In this document: piece after piece, positions 52,923 through 62,687 of the stretch
How the letters are laid out: the number at the start of each line of letters is the position of its first letter
How positions within the stretch are numbered: the stretch's first letter is position 1
NCBI RefSeq assembly: GCF_900112155.1
Contig: NZ_FOKQ01000004.1
Location: 1 to 64,000 of the forward strand
Reading direction: 5' to 3'
DNA length: 64,000 nucleotides
From: Hominimerdicola alba
GTDB taxonomy: Bacteria > Bacillota > Clostridia > Oscillospirales > Ruminococcaceae
The notes under the pieces: model-generated
Told to the model about the DNA's origin: nothing
Databases searched by the model: none
The model's input: only the letters and a program-made list of their open reading frames with translations
Program-made: the position numbers and the translations under genes

Positions 52923-53852
52923 ATGACACTAAATGAAGCGGGACAAAAGGCTGTGGCACGTCCCAGGAAAAAAAGATATATAGTGGCTGCGATATTGCTT
53001 GGGCTTATCGCGGTCTATGCCATTCTGGGCGCGGTGTTCTGGAAGATAGGTATGCCCGCATTTATGTTTGGATATAAGAAAAACGACAACGGTGGCATAA
53101 CCATCACTAATTACTACGGAACTTATCTTCACGTACATATCCCTGACAAGATAGATGGTCTTGATGTTACGGAGATAGGGCGTAGAGTTTTCGATAACGA
53201 CTCTGATTCACATAGCGTCAAAACTAAATTTAAGAGCTTGGTTTGCCGAAATATCCGTGAGGTAAGATTGCCTGATACCGTGGAAAAAATAGGATCTTTC
53301 GCCTTTCATCGTTGCTATAACCTTACTGATGTAAATATACCAAGTTCACTGCGTGAAACAGGCGAATGTATTTTTACCTTTACAAGTATAAAAGAAATTG
53401 AACTTCCGGAAGGAATGACCAAAATAGAGCACCTCGCATTTGGGTATTTACCTTATCTTGAAAAGGTCACACTGCCCGACAGCATTGAGGAATTAGGTGA
53501 TGGTGCTTTTGCAGATTGCAATAATCTCAAGGAAATTAATTTGCCTGACGGGCTGAAAATAGTCAACGCATATGCTTTTGAATATTGCAAAGATCTCAAA
53601 GAAATAAATTTGCCTGACGGACTGAAAAAGGTCGGTGTATTTGCATTTTATGGAAGTGCGCTTTCCAAGGTCACACTGCCTGACAGCGTTGAGGAAATAT
53701 ATGATTATGCTTTTGCAAATTGCAATGATCTCAAAGAAATAAATGTGCCTGACGGGCTAAAAAAAATCAGCTCAAATGCATTTCTTAAAAGCGAGCTTTC
53801 CGATGAGCAAATACAGGCATTTTACGATAAGGCGGAAGAGGTCATAGATTAA
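52923..53852 (+). CDS. LRR_5 (BspA-like) membrane protein 3
   Basis: The longest member of the array (309 residues) begins MTLNEAGQKAVARPRKKR after AAGGAG and has one helix (about residues 19-38). Its repeat block contains one more LKEINLPDGLKKV-type unit than the first gene. The C-terminal SSNAFLKSELSDEQIQAFYDKAEEV cap is shared by all copies. The in-frame start at 52890 is rejected for lack of a ribosome site. Confidence 0.78.
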   Translation: MTLNEAGQKAVARPRKKRYIVAAILLGLIAVYAILGAVFWKIGMPAFMFGYKKNDNGGITITNYYGTYLHVHIPDKIDGLDVTEIGRRVFDNDSDSHSVKTKFKSLVCRNIREVRLPDTVEKIGSFAFHRCYNLTDVNIPSSLRETGECIFTFTSIKEIELPEGMTKIEHLAFGYLPYLEKVTLPDSIEELGDGAFADCNNLKEINLPDGLKIVNAYAFEYCKDLKEINLPDGLKKVGVFAFYGSALSKVTLPDSVEEIYDYAFANCNDLKEINVPDGLKKISSNAFLKSELSDEQIQAFYDKAEEVID

Positions 53853-53911
53853 TTATCAAAAAACTTTCGGGCGTAGGTTGTTGCCCGATGATTTTAAGGA
53901 GATCATACAGT

Positions 53912-54655
53912 ATGACACTAAATGAAGCGGGACAAAAGGCTGTGGCACGTCCCAAGAAAAAAATCAGGTATATAGTAGCTGCGATATTGCTTTTGCTTAT
54001 CGCGGTCTATGCCATTTTTGGGGCGGTGTTCTGGAAGATAGGTATGCCCGCATTTATGTTTGGATATGAGAAAAACGACAACGGCGGAATAACCATCACT
54101 GATTACCTTGGACCTTATCTGTATGTACATATTCCCGATAAGATTGACGGAGTTGAGGTTACGGAGATAGGGTATCATGCTTTCAGCGATAAAAAGCCGG
54201 TGGATTTTCCTGCCAAAAGAACAGGCTTAAAGTCTCACTTACGCTTCTCGTTCAACGATAATATCCGTGAGGTAATAATACCTGATTCCGTGGAAAAAAT
54301 TGGCGCGTTTGCCTTTGATGATTGTGAAAACCTTACTAATGTAAATATGCCAAGTTCATTGCGTGAAATAGAGCTAGACGCTTTTTCCGATACAAAAATA
54401 AAAGAGCTCGAACTTCCGGAAGGAATGACCAAAATAGATTATCACGCATTTGCTTTTTTAATTTATCTAGAAAAAATCACTTTACCTGACAGCATTGAGG
54501 AGATAGATAGAGCTGCTTTTGATACTTGCAGAAATCTCAAAGAGATAAATGTGCCAGCAGGACTGAAAAGGGTCGGCGAATATGCATTTTATGGAACCGG
54601 GCTTTCCGATGAGCAAATACAGGCATTTTACGATAAGGCAGAAGATGTTATATAA
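53912..54655 (+). CDS. LRR_5 (BspA-like) membrane protein 4
   Basis: This 247-residue last member of the array has the same start and membrane helix. A lysine-rich insertion (DKKPVDFPAKRTGLKSHL) comes before the repeats. It has fewer repeats than gene 3. AAGGAG lies before ATG 53912. The intergenic sequences in the array are near-copies of each other, as expected from tandem duplication. Confidence 0.78.
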   Translation: MTLNEAGQKAVARPKKKIRYIVAAILLLLIAVYAIFGAVFWKIGMPAFMFGYEKNDNGGITITDYLGPYLYVHIPDKIDGVEVTEIGYHAFSDKKPVDFPAKRTGLKSHLRFSFNDNIREVIIPDSVEKIGAFAFDDCENLTNVNMPSSLREIELDAFSDTKIKELELPEGMTKIDYHAFAFLIYLEKITLPDSIEEIDRAAFDTCRNLKEINVPAGLKRVGEYAFYGTGLSDEQIQAFYDKAEDVI

Positions 54656-54716
54656 GCATTATGAGCATTCGCTGAGGCGGCTTGCCGTATCAGCGGGAAA
54701 GGTATGGTTGGTGTAA

Positions 54717-55010
54717 ATGAAGTATTTACCAATATTTGGAGAATTGTTCGAGTCGGACACGGTGGTGTTTCTTATCATCGGGGCGGGGCTGGGATTTTTG
54801 CTGGGCTTCTTATTCAAAAACAGCAAAAGCAGAATACGCGCTGTGATCTCATTCGCGGCGGTGTACGCTGTGTGCGAGGGCATAGCAAATATCCATACTA
54901 ACTTTTTAGTGGAGTTTATTCTGCTGTTCGTGGGAACAGCGGCGCTTGGGGCTATTGCGGGAGTGATCCTGAATATCCCTGTTTACAAGTTTTTATCTAA
55001 GTTAGGTTAA
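54717..55010 (+). CDS. Small membrane protein, paralogue flanking the LRR array (right)
   Basis: The 97-residue protein starts MKYLPIFGELFESDTVVFLI and mirrors the gene at 50863, with blocks IIGAGLGFLLGFLFKN and LLFVGTAALGAIAGVILNIPVY. The two copies bracket the LRR array, which suggests they were part of the original duplicated segment. Confidence 0.65.
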   Translation: MKYLPIFGELFESDTVVFLIIGAGLGFLLGFLFKNSKSRIRAVISFAAVYAVCEGIANIHTNFLVEFILLFVGTAALGAIAGVILNIPVYKFLSKLG

Positions 55011-55125
55011 ACGCAAAACAGATTCGGGCGGCGGGGTTGTCGCCCGATGATTTTAAGATGCTGAGAGTGTCGGTCACGGGCAGTTTCAGCGACAGAAAAA
55101 TATATAAACAAACGGAGGGTCAACA

Positions 55126-55920
55126 ATGACATTTGAAACACTTGGAAACAAAGAGAATCCTGCGGTACTGCTGATACACGGTATGCTGTGTACTGCTAAG
55201 GACTGCAGGGGCTTCGGGAAGTATCTGGCTGATGATTACTATGTCATCATGCCAACGCTGGACGGTCACGGTAACGACGGCACTGACCTGCTTTCCGCTG
55301 AGGGTGAGGCTTCAAAGATACTGGACTATCTCAGGGAGAATGGCATAGACAGACTGGCGCTGATACAGGGCAGTTCAATGGGCGCGGAGGTGGCGCTGGC
55401 GCTGTATGAACTGCTGAATGCAAAGGGCATACCTGTTCACAGATGCTTTTTTGACGGCGGTCCTTTCTTCGATTTTAAGCCTGCGTTCAGGCGGTTCATG
55501 TATGTGAGATTCAGGAATCTTGTGAAGATATTCGATACTGACGACCATGAGGAAGCTTACAGCAAGGTGATGGAAAGCGGCATTATCAAGTTCGTGGCAA
55601 AGGATAAGGCGGCGGAGTTTGAGCCCATGATACGCTCTATAACCGCTGAACGGAGAAGTTTTTCGGACAGCACCATCCGCAACATGGTGAAGATATGCTA
55701 CAACTGCAAGCTGCCCCATTTTACCGAGGGCGAACAGCGGAAGATGATATTCTTCCATTCAAATGAAGAGCCTGCGGTGAAGTGCCGCAAACGTCTGGTG
55801 AAGGCGTACCCTGTGGCTGTATACCGCGGTATAAGCGGCTATGCCCACTGCGGTCTGCAAATCAAAAAGCCAAAGGGCTACGCGGAACTTCTGAAAAAGG
55901 CGATAAAAGAGGGGCTGTAA
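55126..55920 (+). CDS. Alpha/beta hydrolase
   Basis: The 264-residue protein has the HGMLCTAKDC oxyanion region, the nucleophile elbow Q-G-S-S-M-G-A and a C-terminal GYAHCG with the catalytic histidine. A lid domain with several aromatic and arginine residues lies in the middle. The substrate is unknown; small ester or lactone hydrolysis is likely. GGAGGG precedes ATG 55126. The next gene follows by 31 bases. Confidence 0.85.
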   Translation: MTFETLGNKENPAVLLIHGMLCTAKDCRGFGKYLADDYYVIMPTLDGHGNDGTDLLSAEGEASKILDYLRENGIDRLALIQGSSMGAEVALALYELLNAKGIPVHRCFFDGGPFFDFKPAFRRFMYVRFRNLVKIFDTDDHEEAYSKVMESGIIKFVAKDKAAEFEPMIRSITAERRSFSDSTIRNMVKICYNCKLPHFTEGEQRKMIFFHSNEEPAVKCRKRLVKAYPVAVYRGISGYAHCGLQIKKPKGYAELLKKAIKEGL

Positions 55921-55951
55921 AAGAGTAAAATAATGGACAGGAGGCGTTTGT

Positions 55952-56551
55952 ATGACACTTGAAGAACTTGAAAGACAGCAGGAAATACGGTTTCCGCAGG
56001 CTTTCCACAGGATATACGACATGGGTGCCATGAGCTGGCTGGAGCTTAGTCAGGGGGAGCGGAAAGCCCGTATCAGGGAGTATATCAGCGACAGCAAGGC
56101 GTTCCTGATGCTGGACGGTGCCTGCGAGATGTACCTGTTTGAAGAGGTACAGTCTGCGGCTGAGGAGCTTGCAAAGCTGGCTTCATGGATGGAAGAGGAC
56201 AAGAAGCTCAGGATACGCAGCGGCGTGCGCATTGTGCCTTTCGGGCATGAGGGCGGCGGGGATATGTACTGCCTGCTGTACACCGATGGCAATCCCGAAC
56301 CTGCGGTGGTGCTGTACCCCCATGACAGCTATGAAGCGCCTACTGTCTACGGCCGTGATTTTGATGAATTCGTGTACATACAGATGCTTCTGGCGGCGGA
56401 GAATGAGGAAGATGTGGAGGGTGAGCACTTCACCGAGAACATCAGGTACCTCAGCGACAAATACCGTCCGCTGGTGGAGGGAAAATCAGCCGATGAACTG
56501 ACGGACGCGCTGTATTCCATGAATTTTCAGCACGCTGATATATGGGAGTGA
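55952..56551 (+). CDS. SMI1/KNR4 (SUKH) domain protein
   Basis: The 199-residue protein has the SUKH pattern: a short N-terminal helix, then IRFPQAFHRIYDMGAMSW, and IVPFGHEGGGDMYCLLY for the second conserved strand-turn. No toxin gene is visible nearby, so it may be an orphan immunity protein or have another binding role. GGAGGCG precedes ATG 55952. It ends 4 bases before the endonuclease III start, which suggests coupled translation. Confidence 0.75.
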   Translation: MTLEELERQQEIRFPQAFHRIYDMGAMSWLELSQGERKARIREYISDSKAFLMLDGACEMYLFEEVQSAAEELAKLASWMEEDKKLRIRSGVRIVPFGHEGGGDMYCLLYTDGNPEPAVVLYPHDSYEAPTVYGRDFDEFVYIQMLLAAENEEDVEGEHFTENIRYLSDKYRPLVEGKSADELTDALYSMNFQHADIWE

Positions 56552-56555
56552 GCCT

Positions 56556-57194
56556 ATGAATCTGAAGCAGAAAAAAGACCTTGCATTGCAGGTGATAGAG
56601 GGGCTTGAAAAGCAGTACCCCGATGCGAAGTGCTCGCTGGAATATTCTCAGCCCCATGAACTGCTGATAGCAACGCGGCTTTCGGCGCAGTGTACCGATG
56701 CGCGGGTGAACATCGTGACAAAGGACCTGTTTGCAAAGTATCACAGCATAGCGGAGTTTGCCGATGCGGATATATCGGACATCGAGGAGATAGTTAAGCC
56801 CTGCGGACTTTACAAGACCAAGGCGAAGTCCATAAAGGAGATGTGCATACAGCTCCGCGATGAGCACGGCGGGACTCTGCCCGACACCCTGGAGGGGCTG
56901 ACGAAACTCAGCGGCATAGGGCGAAAGACGGCGAACCTCATCATGGGGGATATCTACCACAAGCCCGCCGTGGTGACGGACACCCACTGTATACGCATAA
57001 CAGGGCGGCTTGGTCTGGTGAAGAGCAAGGAGCCCGCCAAGGTGGAGCAGGAACTCTGGAAGATACTTCCACCCGACAAGAGCAACGACCTGTGCCACAG
57101 ACTGGTGCTTTTCGGCAGAGAGTTCTGTACTGCAAGAAGCCCGAAATGCGGCGGCTGTCCGCTTAGGAATATATGCGTTTCAAAAAGTGAATGA
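56556..57194 (+). CDS. nth: Endonuclease III
   Basis: The 212-residue DNA glycosylase/AP lyase removes oxidised pyrimidines. The helix-hairpin-helix LSGIGRKTAN carries the catalytic lysine K124, and VVTDTH has aspartate D142. The C-terminal iron-sulfur cluster has the usual C-x6-C-x2-C-x5-C spacing in FCTARSPKCGGCPLRNIC. Length is standard. A terminator follows at 57218. Confidence 0.95.
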   Translation: MNLKQKKDLALQVIEGLEKQYPDAKCSLEYSQPHELLIATRLSAQCTDARVNIVTKDLFAKYHSIAEFADADISDIEEIVKPCGLYKTKAKSIKEMCIQLRDEHGGTLPDTLEGLTKLSGIGRKTANLIMGDIYHKPAVVTDTHCIRITGRLGLVKSKEPAKVEQELWKILPPDKSNDLCHRLVLFGREFCTARSPKCGGCPLRNICVSKSE

Positions 57195-57217
57195 TAAGCC
57201 GAATTTTGGGCAGAATG

Positions 57218-57246
57218 ATACCGAGGGATGACCTCGGTATTTTTTT
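57218..57246 (+). terminator. Intrinsic terminator of nth
   Basis: ATACCGAGG pairs with CCTCGGTAT around GATGA, followed by TTTTTT. The next gene starts 15 bases later. Confidence 0.9.
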
Positions 57247-57261
57247 GTGGGGAGTGTTCAC

Positions 57262-57540
57262 ATGGAAGAAAACAGGAAACTTACGGAGCTGCTGGGCAGG
57301 GACAGGGAGAGCAGAGCGTTTTTCGCTTCTCTTTCACCTGAGCTGAGACGTTTGCTGATGGCTCGTGATATCGGGAATTTTCAGACGCTGAAAAAGGCTG
57401 TGACCGAATGCGGCGGGGAGACTTTCGCGGCGGAGGACATGACTGAGGGTCAGGCGGCTTCAAATACGGAGAGCACTGGTATTTTTCCGCGGGGTGAGGA
57501 TATCTCCGAGGGGAAATGGCATGAGCTGGGCGGCAGATGA
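57262..57540 (+). CDS. Small acidic protein of unknown function (92 residues)
   Basis: It reads MEENRKLTELLGRDRESRAF at its start and includes a helical region with RRLLMARDIGNFQTLKKAV. GGGGAG lies just upstream of ATG 57262. No family is recognised. It follows the nth terminator closely and is itself followed by a terminator. Confidence 0.55.
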   Translation: MEENRKLTELLGRDRESRAFFASLSPELRRLLMARDIGNFQTLKKAVTECGGETFAAEDMTEGQAASNTESTGIFPRGEDISEGKWHELGGR

Positions 57541-57549
57541 CAACAGAAA

Positions 57550-57582
57550 AACGGCGTTCTCCCGAGGGAGAGCGCCGCTTTT
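57550..57582. terminator. Bidirectional terminator between convergent genes
   Basis: CGGCGTTCTCCC pairs imperfectly with GGGAGAGCGCCG around a short loop. An A run lies to the left and TTTT to the right, so it can serve both the small gene and the EAL gene. Confidence 0.75.
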
Positions 57583-57595
57583 CCTGAAAATATAT

Positions 57596-59530
57596 CTAGG
57601 AGGTCACGTGCTTGGCATTTGTTATCAGGGCTATGAAATCCCTTTTGGAGATGGGCTTTGAATAGAGGTAGCCCTGAGCATAATCCACACCCAGGTCACG
57701 GAGCATTTGCAGCTGATGCTCGGTCTCAACGCCTTCAACCAGTATCTTGCGGCGCATCTGCCTTATCATGCGCACGCTGCTGTCAAGGACTATCTGACCC
57801 ATCTGCCCCTTTTCAGCGCTCCAGAGTATGCTTTTGTCGATCTTGATTATATCGAAATCGAGCCTGAATATTGACTGCATATTTGAATAGCCTGTGCCGT
57901 AGTCATCCATCGAAAAGCGGAAACCCTGCCTTTTCAGGATACGAACTACCCTGCTGAGTGCGCTGTAATCGCTGGCGGCTATGGATTCGGTTATCTCGAA
58001 GTTTATCATGGTCTTGTCGATGCCGAAGCTTTCGGCAACTTCTATGACGTGTTCGGCAAAGTCAGGCTGCATACACTGCAGCACCGAAAGGTTGACGTTT
58101 ATGGATTCCATGAGGTTCAAGGCGGGGATACCGCTTTTTATGAACTCGCAGACCTCGCGGAAAACGTAGTCGTCAACATCGTCGATAAGACCTATCTGCT
58201 CGGCGATGGGTATGAATTCATCGGGGAAAAGGTTGCCCAATTCGGGGTCGTGGAGACGTATCAGCGCTTCGGCACCGTGTAGGGTGTTATCGGAAACGCG
58301 GTAGGTGGGCTGGTAGAAGACCTCGAAATTATGCTGTTCAAGGCCGCGCGAAATGGCACTTTCCACTGCGGCACGGCGGAGCAGGTAGTCAAGGTCGGAG
58401 CCTTTAAGGATATTTTTCTCCAGTTTTTGGGGCACAGGGCTATCCGCCATATAAAGCGCATCGCTGACACTGCGTATCCTTCCGGGAACGTCAGCTGCCA
58501 TGACAAGTACTTTCAGCGGTATCTCGTTATCACCTATCTTCCAGGGCTTTTCAAATCTTTCGGAGATGGTCTCGGAAAGCCATGTGACCTTATCTTCATC
58601 GGTACCCATGACGGTTATCATAAAGGTACCGGGATTTGTGCTGTAGATATAGTATCTGGGCACGAGAGTACGGAGATACTCAGCCACCAGCTTTGAAAGG
58701 GCTTCGGTATTATCCGTACCTGTGGCACGCTTGATCATATCGGTATTGGTGATCTTCACGCACACAAGGGAAAGGCTTCTGCCGCTGACGATATAGGTAT
58801 GCATATCGGATTTTATGGCACGGCGGTTGTATACGCCCATGCCTGCGTCGATGCGGTCGTCCTCTATCTCGATGGCTATCATAACGCCCAGAAGACCTAT
58901 GGCTTCGGAGATGAGCTCGGTGCGTATCTCGTAGTTTATCAGCTGTACCACTATACCAAGTATCGCCACGGTGAAGAAATATATCAGCGCAGTGCGGCGC
59001 TTGCGGTTAAGGGCTTTCCATGAAAAAAGCAGCATGAATATCGCCATAGCTATGTACAGTCCGCTGAGGACGTAAATCACCATAAGCCCCCAGCTGCGGT
59101 GGTAGACCATATTTCGGTCATAGTAATACATCCACTTTGTAGCGGGGTTCAGGAGAACTATGGCTTCTATGAAAAATGCAGGTATCGTCACCAGCATATA
59201 GCGTTTTCGTTTGCCACTAAGATTCGCGCCGCAGACGTAAAGCACGTAGAACAGGAATATCGACGGCACTATGGAGTGTAGCAGGAAGTAGGAAAAATGC
59301 CCGAACCTCACTGCCATAGCGGCAACAGGCGACACAGCCGCCCGAATAGTATTGCAGGCTGCAAGTATCTCAGACATACAGTTTAGGTCGAGTATCACGA
59401 GCATAGCGAGATACAATTTATTCTGCTGTTTATCGGTACGTCGGTTCAGCAGTGTAAAAAGTATGCCAGTTGTGCTTATCAGCATCGATGCGGCATACAT
59501 CACTATCTTAGATAAAGTTATCGATGACAT
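57596..59530 (-). CDS. Membrane EAL-domain protein (c-di-GMP phosphodiesterase) with degenerate GGDEF
   Basis: The 644-residue protein has seven N-terminal membrane helices (about residues 10-225). A GGDEF-like domain (about 235-375) has lost the GGDEF site. The C-terminal EAL domain carries GAEALIRL (EALIR), NVNLS, FEITES, MDDYGTGYSN, EGVET and QGYLYSKP, so the phosphodiesterase residues are complete. It should hydrolyse cyclic di-GMP in response to a membrane signal. The 7TM domain resembles the sensor modules found with histidine kinases and GGDEF proteins. GGAGG precedes ATG 59530. No cyclase gene is in the window. Confidence 0.88.
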   Translation of the reverse strand: MSSITLSKIVMYAASMLISTTGILFTLLNRRTDKQQNKLYLAMLVILDLNCMSEILAACNTIRAAVSPVAAMAVRFGHFSYFLLHSIVPSIFLFYVLYVCGANLSGKRKRYMLVTIPAFFIEAIVLLNPATKWMYYYDRNMVYHRSWGLMVIYVLSGLYIAMAIFMLLFSWKALNRKRRTALIYFFTVAILGIVVQLINYEIRTELISEAIGLLGVMIAIEIEDDRIDAGMGVYNRRAIKSDMHTYIVSGRSLSLVCVKITNTDMIKRATGTDNTEALSKLVAEYLRTLVPRYYIYSTNPGTFMITVMGTDEDKVTWLSETISERFEKPWKIGDNEIPLKVLVMAADVPGRIRSVSDALYMADSPVPQKLEKNILKGSDLDYLLRRAAVESAISRGLEQHNFEVFYQPTYRVSDNTLHGAEALIRLHDPELGNLFPDEFIPIAEQIGLIDDVDDYVFREVCEFIKSGIPALNLMESINVNLSVLQCMQPDFAEHVIEVAESFGIDKTMINFEITESIAASDYSALSRVVRILKRQGFRFSMDDYGTGYSNMQSIFRLDFDIIKIDKSILWSAEKGQMGQIVLDSSVRMIRQMRRKILVEGVETEHQLQMLRDLGVDYAQGYLYSKPISKRDFIALITNAKHVTS

Positions 59531-59675
59531 TTTCTCCCTCCTTTACGGCAGGATAAAGATTCGCAATTTATTTATAATTATATCATATTCTCTTTTAAAA
59601 TTCAAGAAGAAAAGTACATCATTGTGAATTTTATACTAATGGCTATGTAAAAATTTAACAAACCGAGGGGCGGAT

Positions 59676-60440
59676 GCCAAGGGAGAGAGCTTTTCGCGGC
59701 AGAAAACCTGCGCTCCAACCAAACTAAGCCGCGAATAGAGCTTTTGCTCAAGCTTTTCGCGAAAAGCTTGCGGAGAGCTCGAGAGGCAGAGCCTCTCGGT
59801 CAAGGCACCAAAGCGACGCGGCAACAACGCAGTAAATAGCACACCAAACTTCCGACCAAATAAGGCGCGGCAATATCAAAAATCCGAGCGTATGCGACCG
59901 TATGCCACCGCACAAACTATCCGCGTGAAAATATTGCCGCGCCCGAAATCGGACAGCGAAGCGAATCCGATTTCTCGACCCGAGGAACGAGGGGCGAAAA
60001 CTCACAAACTAGCGCACACAGCAAATGTCCGAATGCACAAACAGAGTCCTGATTTTTGGACTGATAGCATTATCGGACAGGTATTCGTTTTTGAATGCAA
60101 CAAAGTGCAGTTCGCTTATCCGAAGTACTGCGGTAGCCAAGGTCGCCCCTTGCGGGGCGAGCTGTCAAAGACGCTTCGCTGTTTAACAGCGGGCGCGGCA
60201 ATAATTCTCCGCACATAGTTTGAGCGTATACTGTTTGTATTGTCCACGCTCGATTTTTTGTTATTGCCGCGCCTTTTTGGGGCGGGTAGTTTGCTTTGCT
60301 CTTATTGTTCGCTGTGCATTTTGGCTTTGCGCCTTGATGCGAGGGCTCTGCCCTCGCGCTCCCGCAAGCCTTTCGCGAAAGGCTTGAGCCAAAGCTCTAT
60401 TCGCGGCATAGTTTGTTTGGTGCACTGGTTTTCTGCCGCG
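59676..60440. repeat. Large dispersed foldback repeat, copy R4
   Basis: This copy of about 765 bp has GCCAAGGGAGAGAGCTTTTC at the left and CTGCCGCG at the right. It contains the conserved centre and both GGCGCGGCAATA modules. Its variable hairpins differ from the other copies but still pair: GAAATCGGA (59945-59953) with TCCGATTTC (59966-59974), and an arm starting GCTGTCAAA with TTTAACAGC. Its left arm has GAGAGGC/GCCTCTC and its right arm GCGAGGGC/GCCCTCGC. It lies between the EAL and symporter genes. Confidence 0.86.
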
Positions 60441-60522
60441 GGATTTCGCTCTCTATAAAAAGCGAGACACCATCGCAAACCGATGGTGCCCCCCAAAAAA
60501 GTATATAACCACGAAACTTCGT

Positions 60523-61927
60523 TTATTTCAGTAACTTGTCCCAGACACCCAGTGAACCCAGCAGCAGAACAAACAGCAGTACAGGCTCGATGAACTTCAC
60601 CATAACGATGTACATACCCTTTCTGCCGAAACGCTCGCCGTTCTTGGTTGCCTCGTCAATGATGGTCTTGGGCTTGACTATCCAGCCGATAAGTACGCAG
60701 GTGCTGATTGCAACTACAGGCATCAGGATATTATTGGAGATATAGTCAAATATATCCAGTATCTGACCAACGCTGCCGTTAGGCAATGTCAGATCGAAGT
60801 AGAACACATTGTAGCCCAGACAGATGATAACGCCAAGCACCAGCGCAGCAACTGTCTCGATGATAACTGCCTTTTTACGTGACCAGCCAAACTTGTCCAT
60901 AAAGCCAGAAACAACAGCTTCCAGTATGGATATGGAGCTTGTCAGCGCTGCAAACAGTACCATTATAAAGAATGCAGCACCTATCCATGTGCCCGCAGGA
61001 CCCATAGCCTCGAATACCTTGGGCAGTGCAATAAACATAAGTCCGGGACCAGCTGTCATGCCATCTGAGCCGAGGAATGCGTATACCGCAGGGATTATCA
61101 TAACGCCCGCAAGGAAAGCTACCAGTGTGTCGAATATCTCAATGCGGTTTACCGACTTCATCAGGTTCTCATCGTCCTTGAAGTAGGAACCGTATGTTAC
61201 CATGATACCCATAGCCACGCTTATGGAGTAGAACAGCTGTCCCATAGCGTCAAGCACAACGTGGAATAGTTCTTTTGCGCCCATGCCGTCAATGTTGGGC
61301 ACAACGAATATCTTGAAGCCCTCCATGCCTGTCCTGCCGTCATCACCTTTAAGGGTCAGAGAGAATATTGATTATACCGATGATAGCCAGCAGCAGCAAA
61401 GGCATCAGCACCTTGGATATAGCCTCGATGCCCTTGTTTACGCCCAGTGCGATCACAACAGCTGTCGCTGCAAGGAATATAACATCAAATACTATTGGTG
61501 AAACAGTCGAGGTTATGAACCCGCCGAAATAATCATCACCCGCAGCAGCAGCGCCGTTGCCCGTAGCGAATACGGTGAAGTATTTCAGCACCCAGCCGCC
61601 TATGATACAGTAGTAAGGAAGTATCATGAAAGGCACTATCTCCGCGATAACGCCTATCCATTTTGACTTGCTGTGCAGTACACCGTAAGCTGTAAGACAG
61701 CCCTGCTTGGTCTTTCTGCCCATTGCAACTTCGCTGACCAGCAGTGTGAAGCCGAATGTCAGGGCGAGTACCAGGTATATCACCAGGAATATACCGCCGC
61801 CGTTTTTAGCCGCAAGATATGGGAATCGCCAGATGTTTCCAAGTCCCACCGCCGAACCTGCCGCCGCAAGTACGAATCCCAGGGAGCTTGAAAATGAATT
61901 ACGCTTTGTTCCGCTTGATTTTTCCAT
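60523..61927 (-). pseudogene. Sodium:neurotransmitter symporter (SNF) family transporter, frameshifted
   Basis: The N-terminal part (192 residues, ATG 61927) shows the SNF hallmark SSSLGFVLAAAGSAVGLGNIWRFPYL with the sodium-binding GNIWRFP. It then ends LLLLAIIGIINILSDP at 61349. The second part resumes in another frame as FSLTLKGDDGRTGMEGFKIF and runs to 60523 with about six more helices, including TSSISILEAVVSGFMD. Removing one A near 61370 restores GIIIFSLTLKGDD and a protein of about 467 residues. The family takes up amino acids with sodium. As read it is a pseudogene. Confidence 0.8.
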
Positions 61928-62217
61928 TTTCTAACACTTCCGTTTCCTTGATATCTCTCATGCCACCTATCCGATCAGGCATGAAAATATCAAAAATTTA
62001 AATAAGATTTACCTTTTGACATTATAGCATATTTCCGATTTTATTGCAACCCAATAAATGAATTACGGTCAGTTTTTTTATGAACTTTCAATCGGTAAAA
62101 TTTAGTATATTATCATGACACCGTATAATCACGTTAGCATGGTCAATAATAAAAACAGTGAACGGCAGAGAAACACCGTTTAACAATAGTATACCATAAA
62201 AGAAAGGAAAGATAACA
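61928..62217. other. Divergent promoter region
   Basis: No gene is supported. It separates the symporter (minus) and the small lipoprotein (plus), and contains AT-rich -10-like sequences in both directions, among them TATTAT near 62108. Confidence 0.4.
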
Positions 62218-62598
62218 ATGAAGAGATATCTTGCAGTGACTATCTGTGCGCTGTCGGCGGCGGCAGCCATAACAGCCTGCTCGGCAGGTGAGCGCAGCGA
62301 TTCGGAGTATAAGGCAGGCAAATATGAGGAAAGCAGTACTGTGACCACAACACGTCCTGCTGTTACTTCAAAGTCCGATACTTCAAGCAAAGCCGAAACT
62401 TCCTCACGCCGTGACGAAAGCTCATCAAAAAAGGAGGAGCTCTCATCACACCGTGACAATGACATTTCCCGCGATGATTCGGGCGACGTAATGAGCCGTA
62501 TAGGCGAGGGCATAGATGATATCCTCGAAGGCGGCAACGATGTCATAGATGACACCATCGACACAGGCAGAGATGTGGCAGACGATATACTCAGATAA
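62218..62598 (+). CDS. Small lipoprotein with low-complexity linker
   Basis: The 126-residue precursor has a signal peptide and lipobox (ITAC). Its middle is rich in serine, threonine and charged residues (about 30-90). An amphipathic C-terminus contains repeated ID-D-I/V units (IDDILEGGNDVIDDTIDTG). GAAAGGA lies before ATG 62218. The function is unknown. Confidence 0.72.
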   Translation: MKRYLAVTICALSAAAAITACSAGERSDSEYKAGKYEESSTVTTTRPAVTSKSDTSSKAETSSRRDESSSKKEELSSHRDNDISRDDSGDVMSRIGEGIDDILEGGNDVIDDTIDTGRDVADDILR

Positions 62599-62601
62599 TC
62601 A

Positions 62602-62637
62602 CAAGGCGGGTCAGCACCCGCCTTGATTTTTTTCTCA
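62602..62637 (+). terminator. Intrinsic terminator of the small lipoprotein gene
   Basis: CAAGGCGGGT pairs with ACCCGCCTTG around CAGC and is followed by a T run. Confidence 0.9.
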
Positions 62638-62687
62638 GATCAAGAGCGTCCATACATAGTATAACCGACAAATTCTTTCCCAATCTC

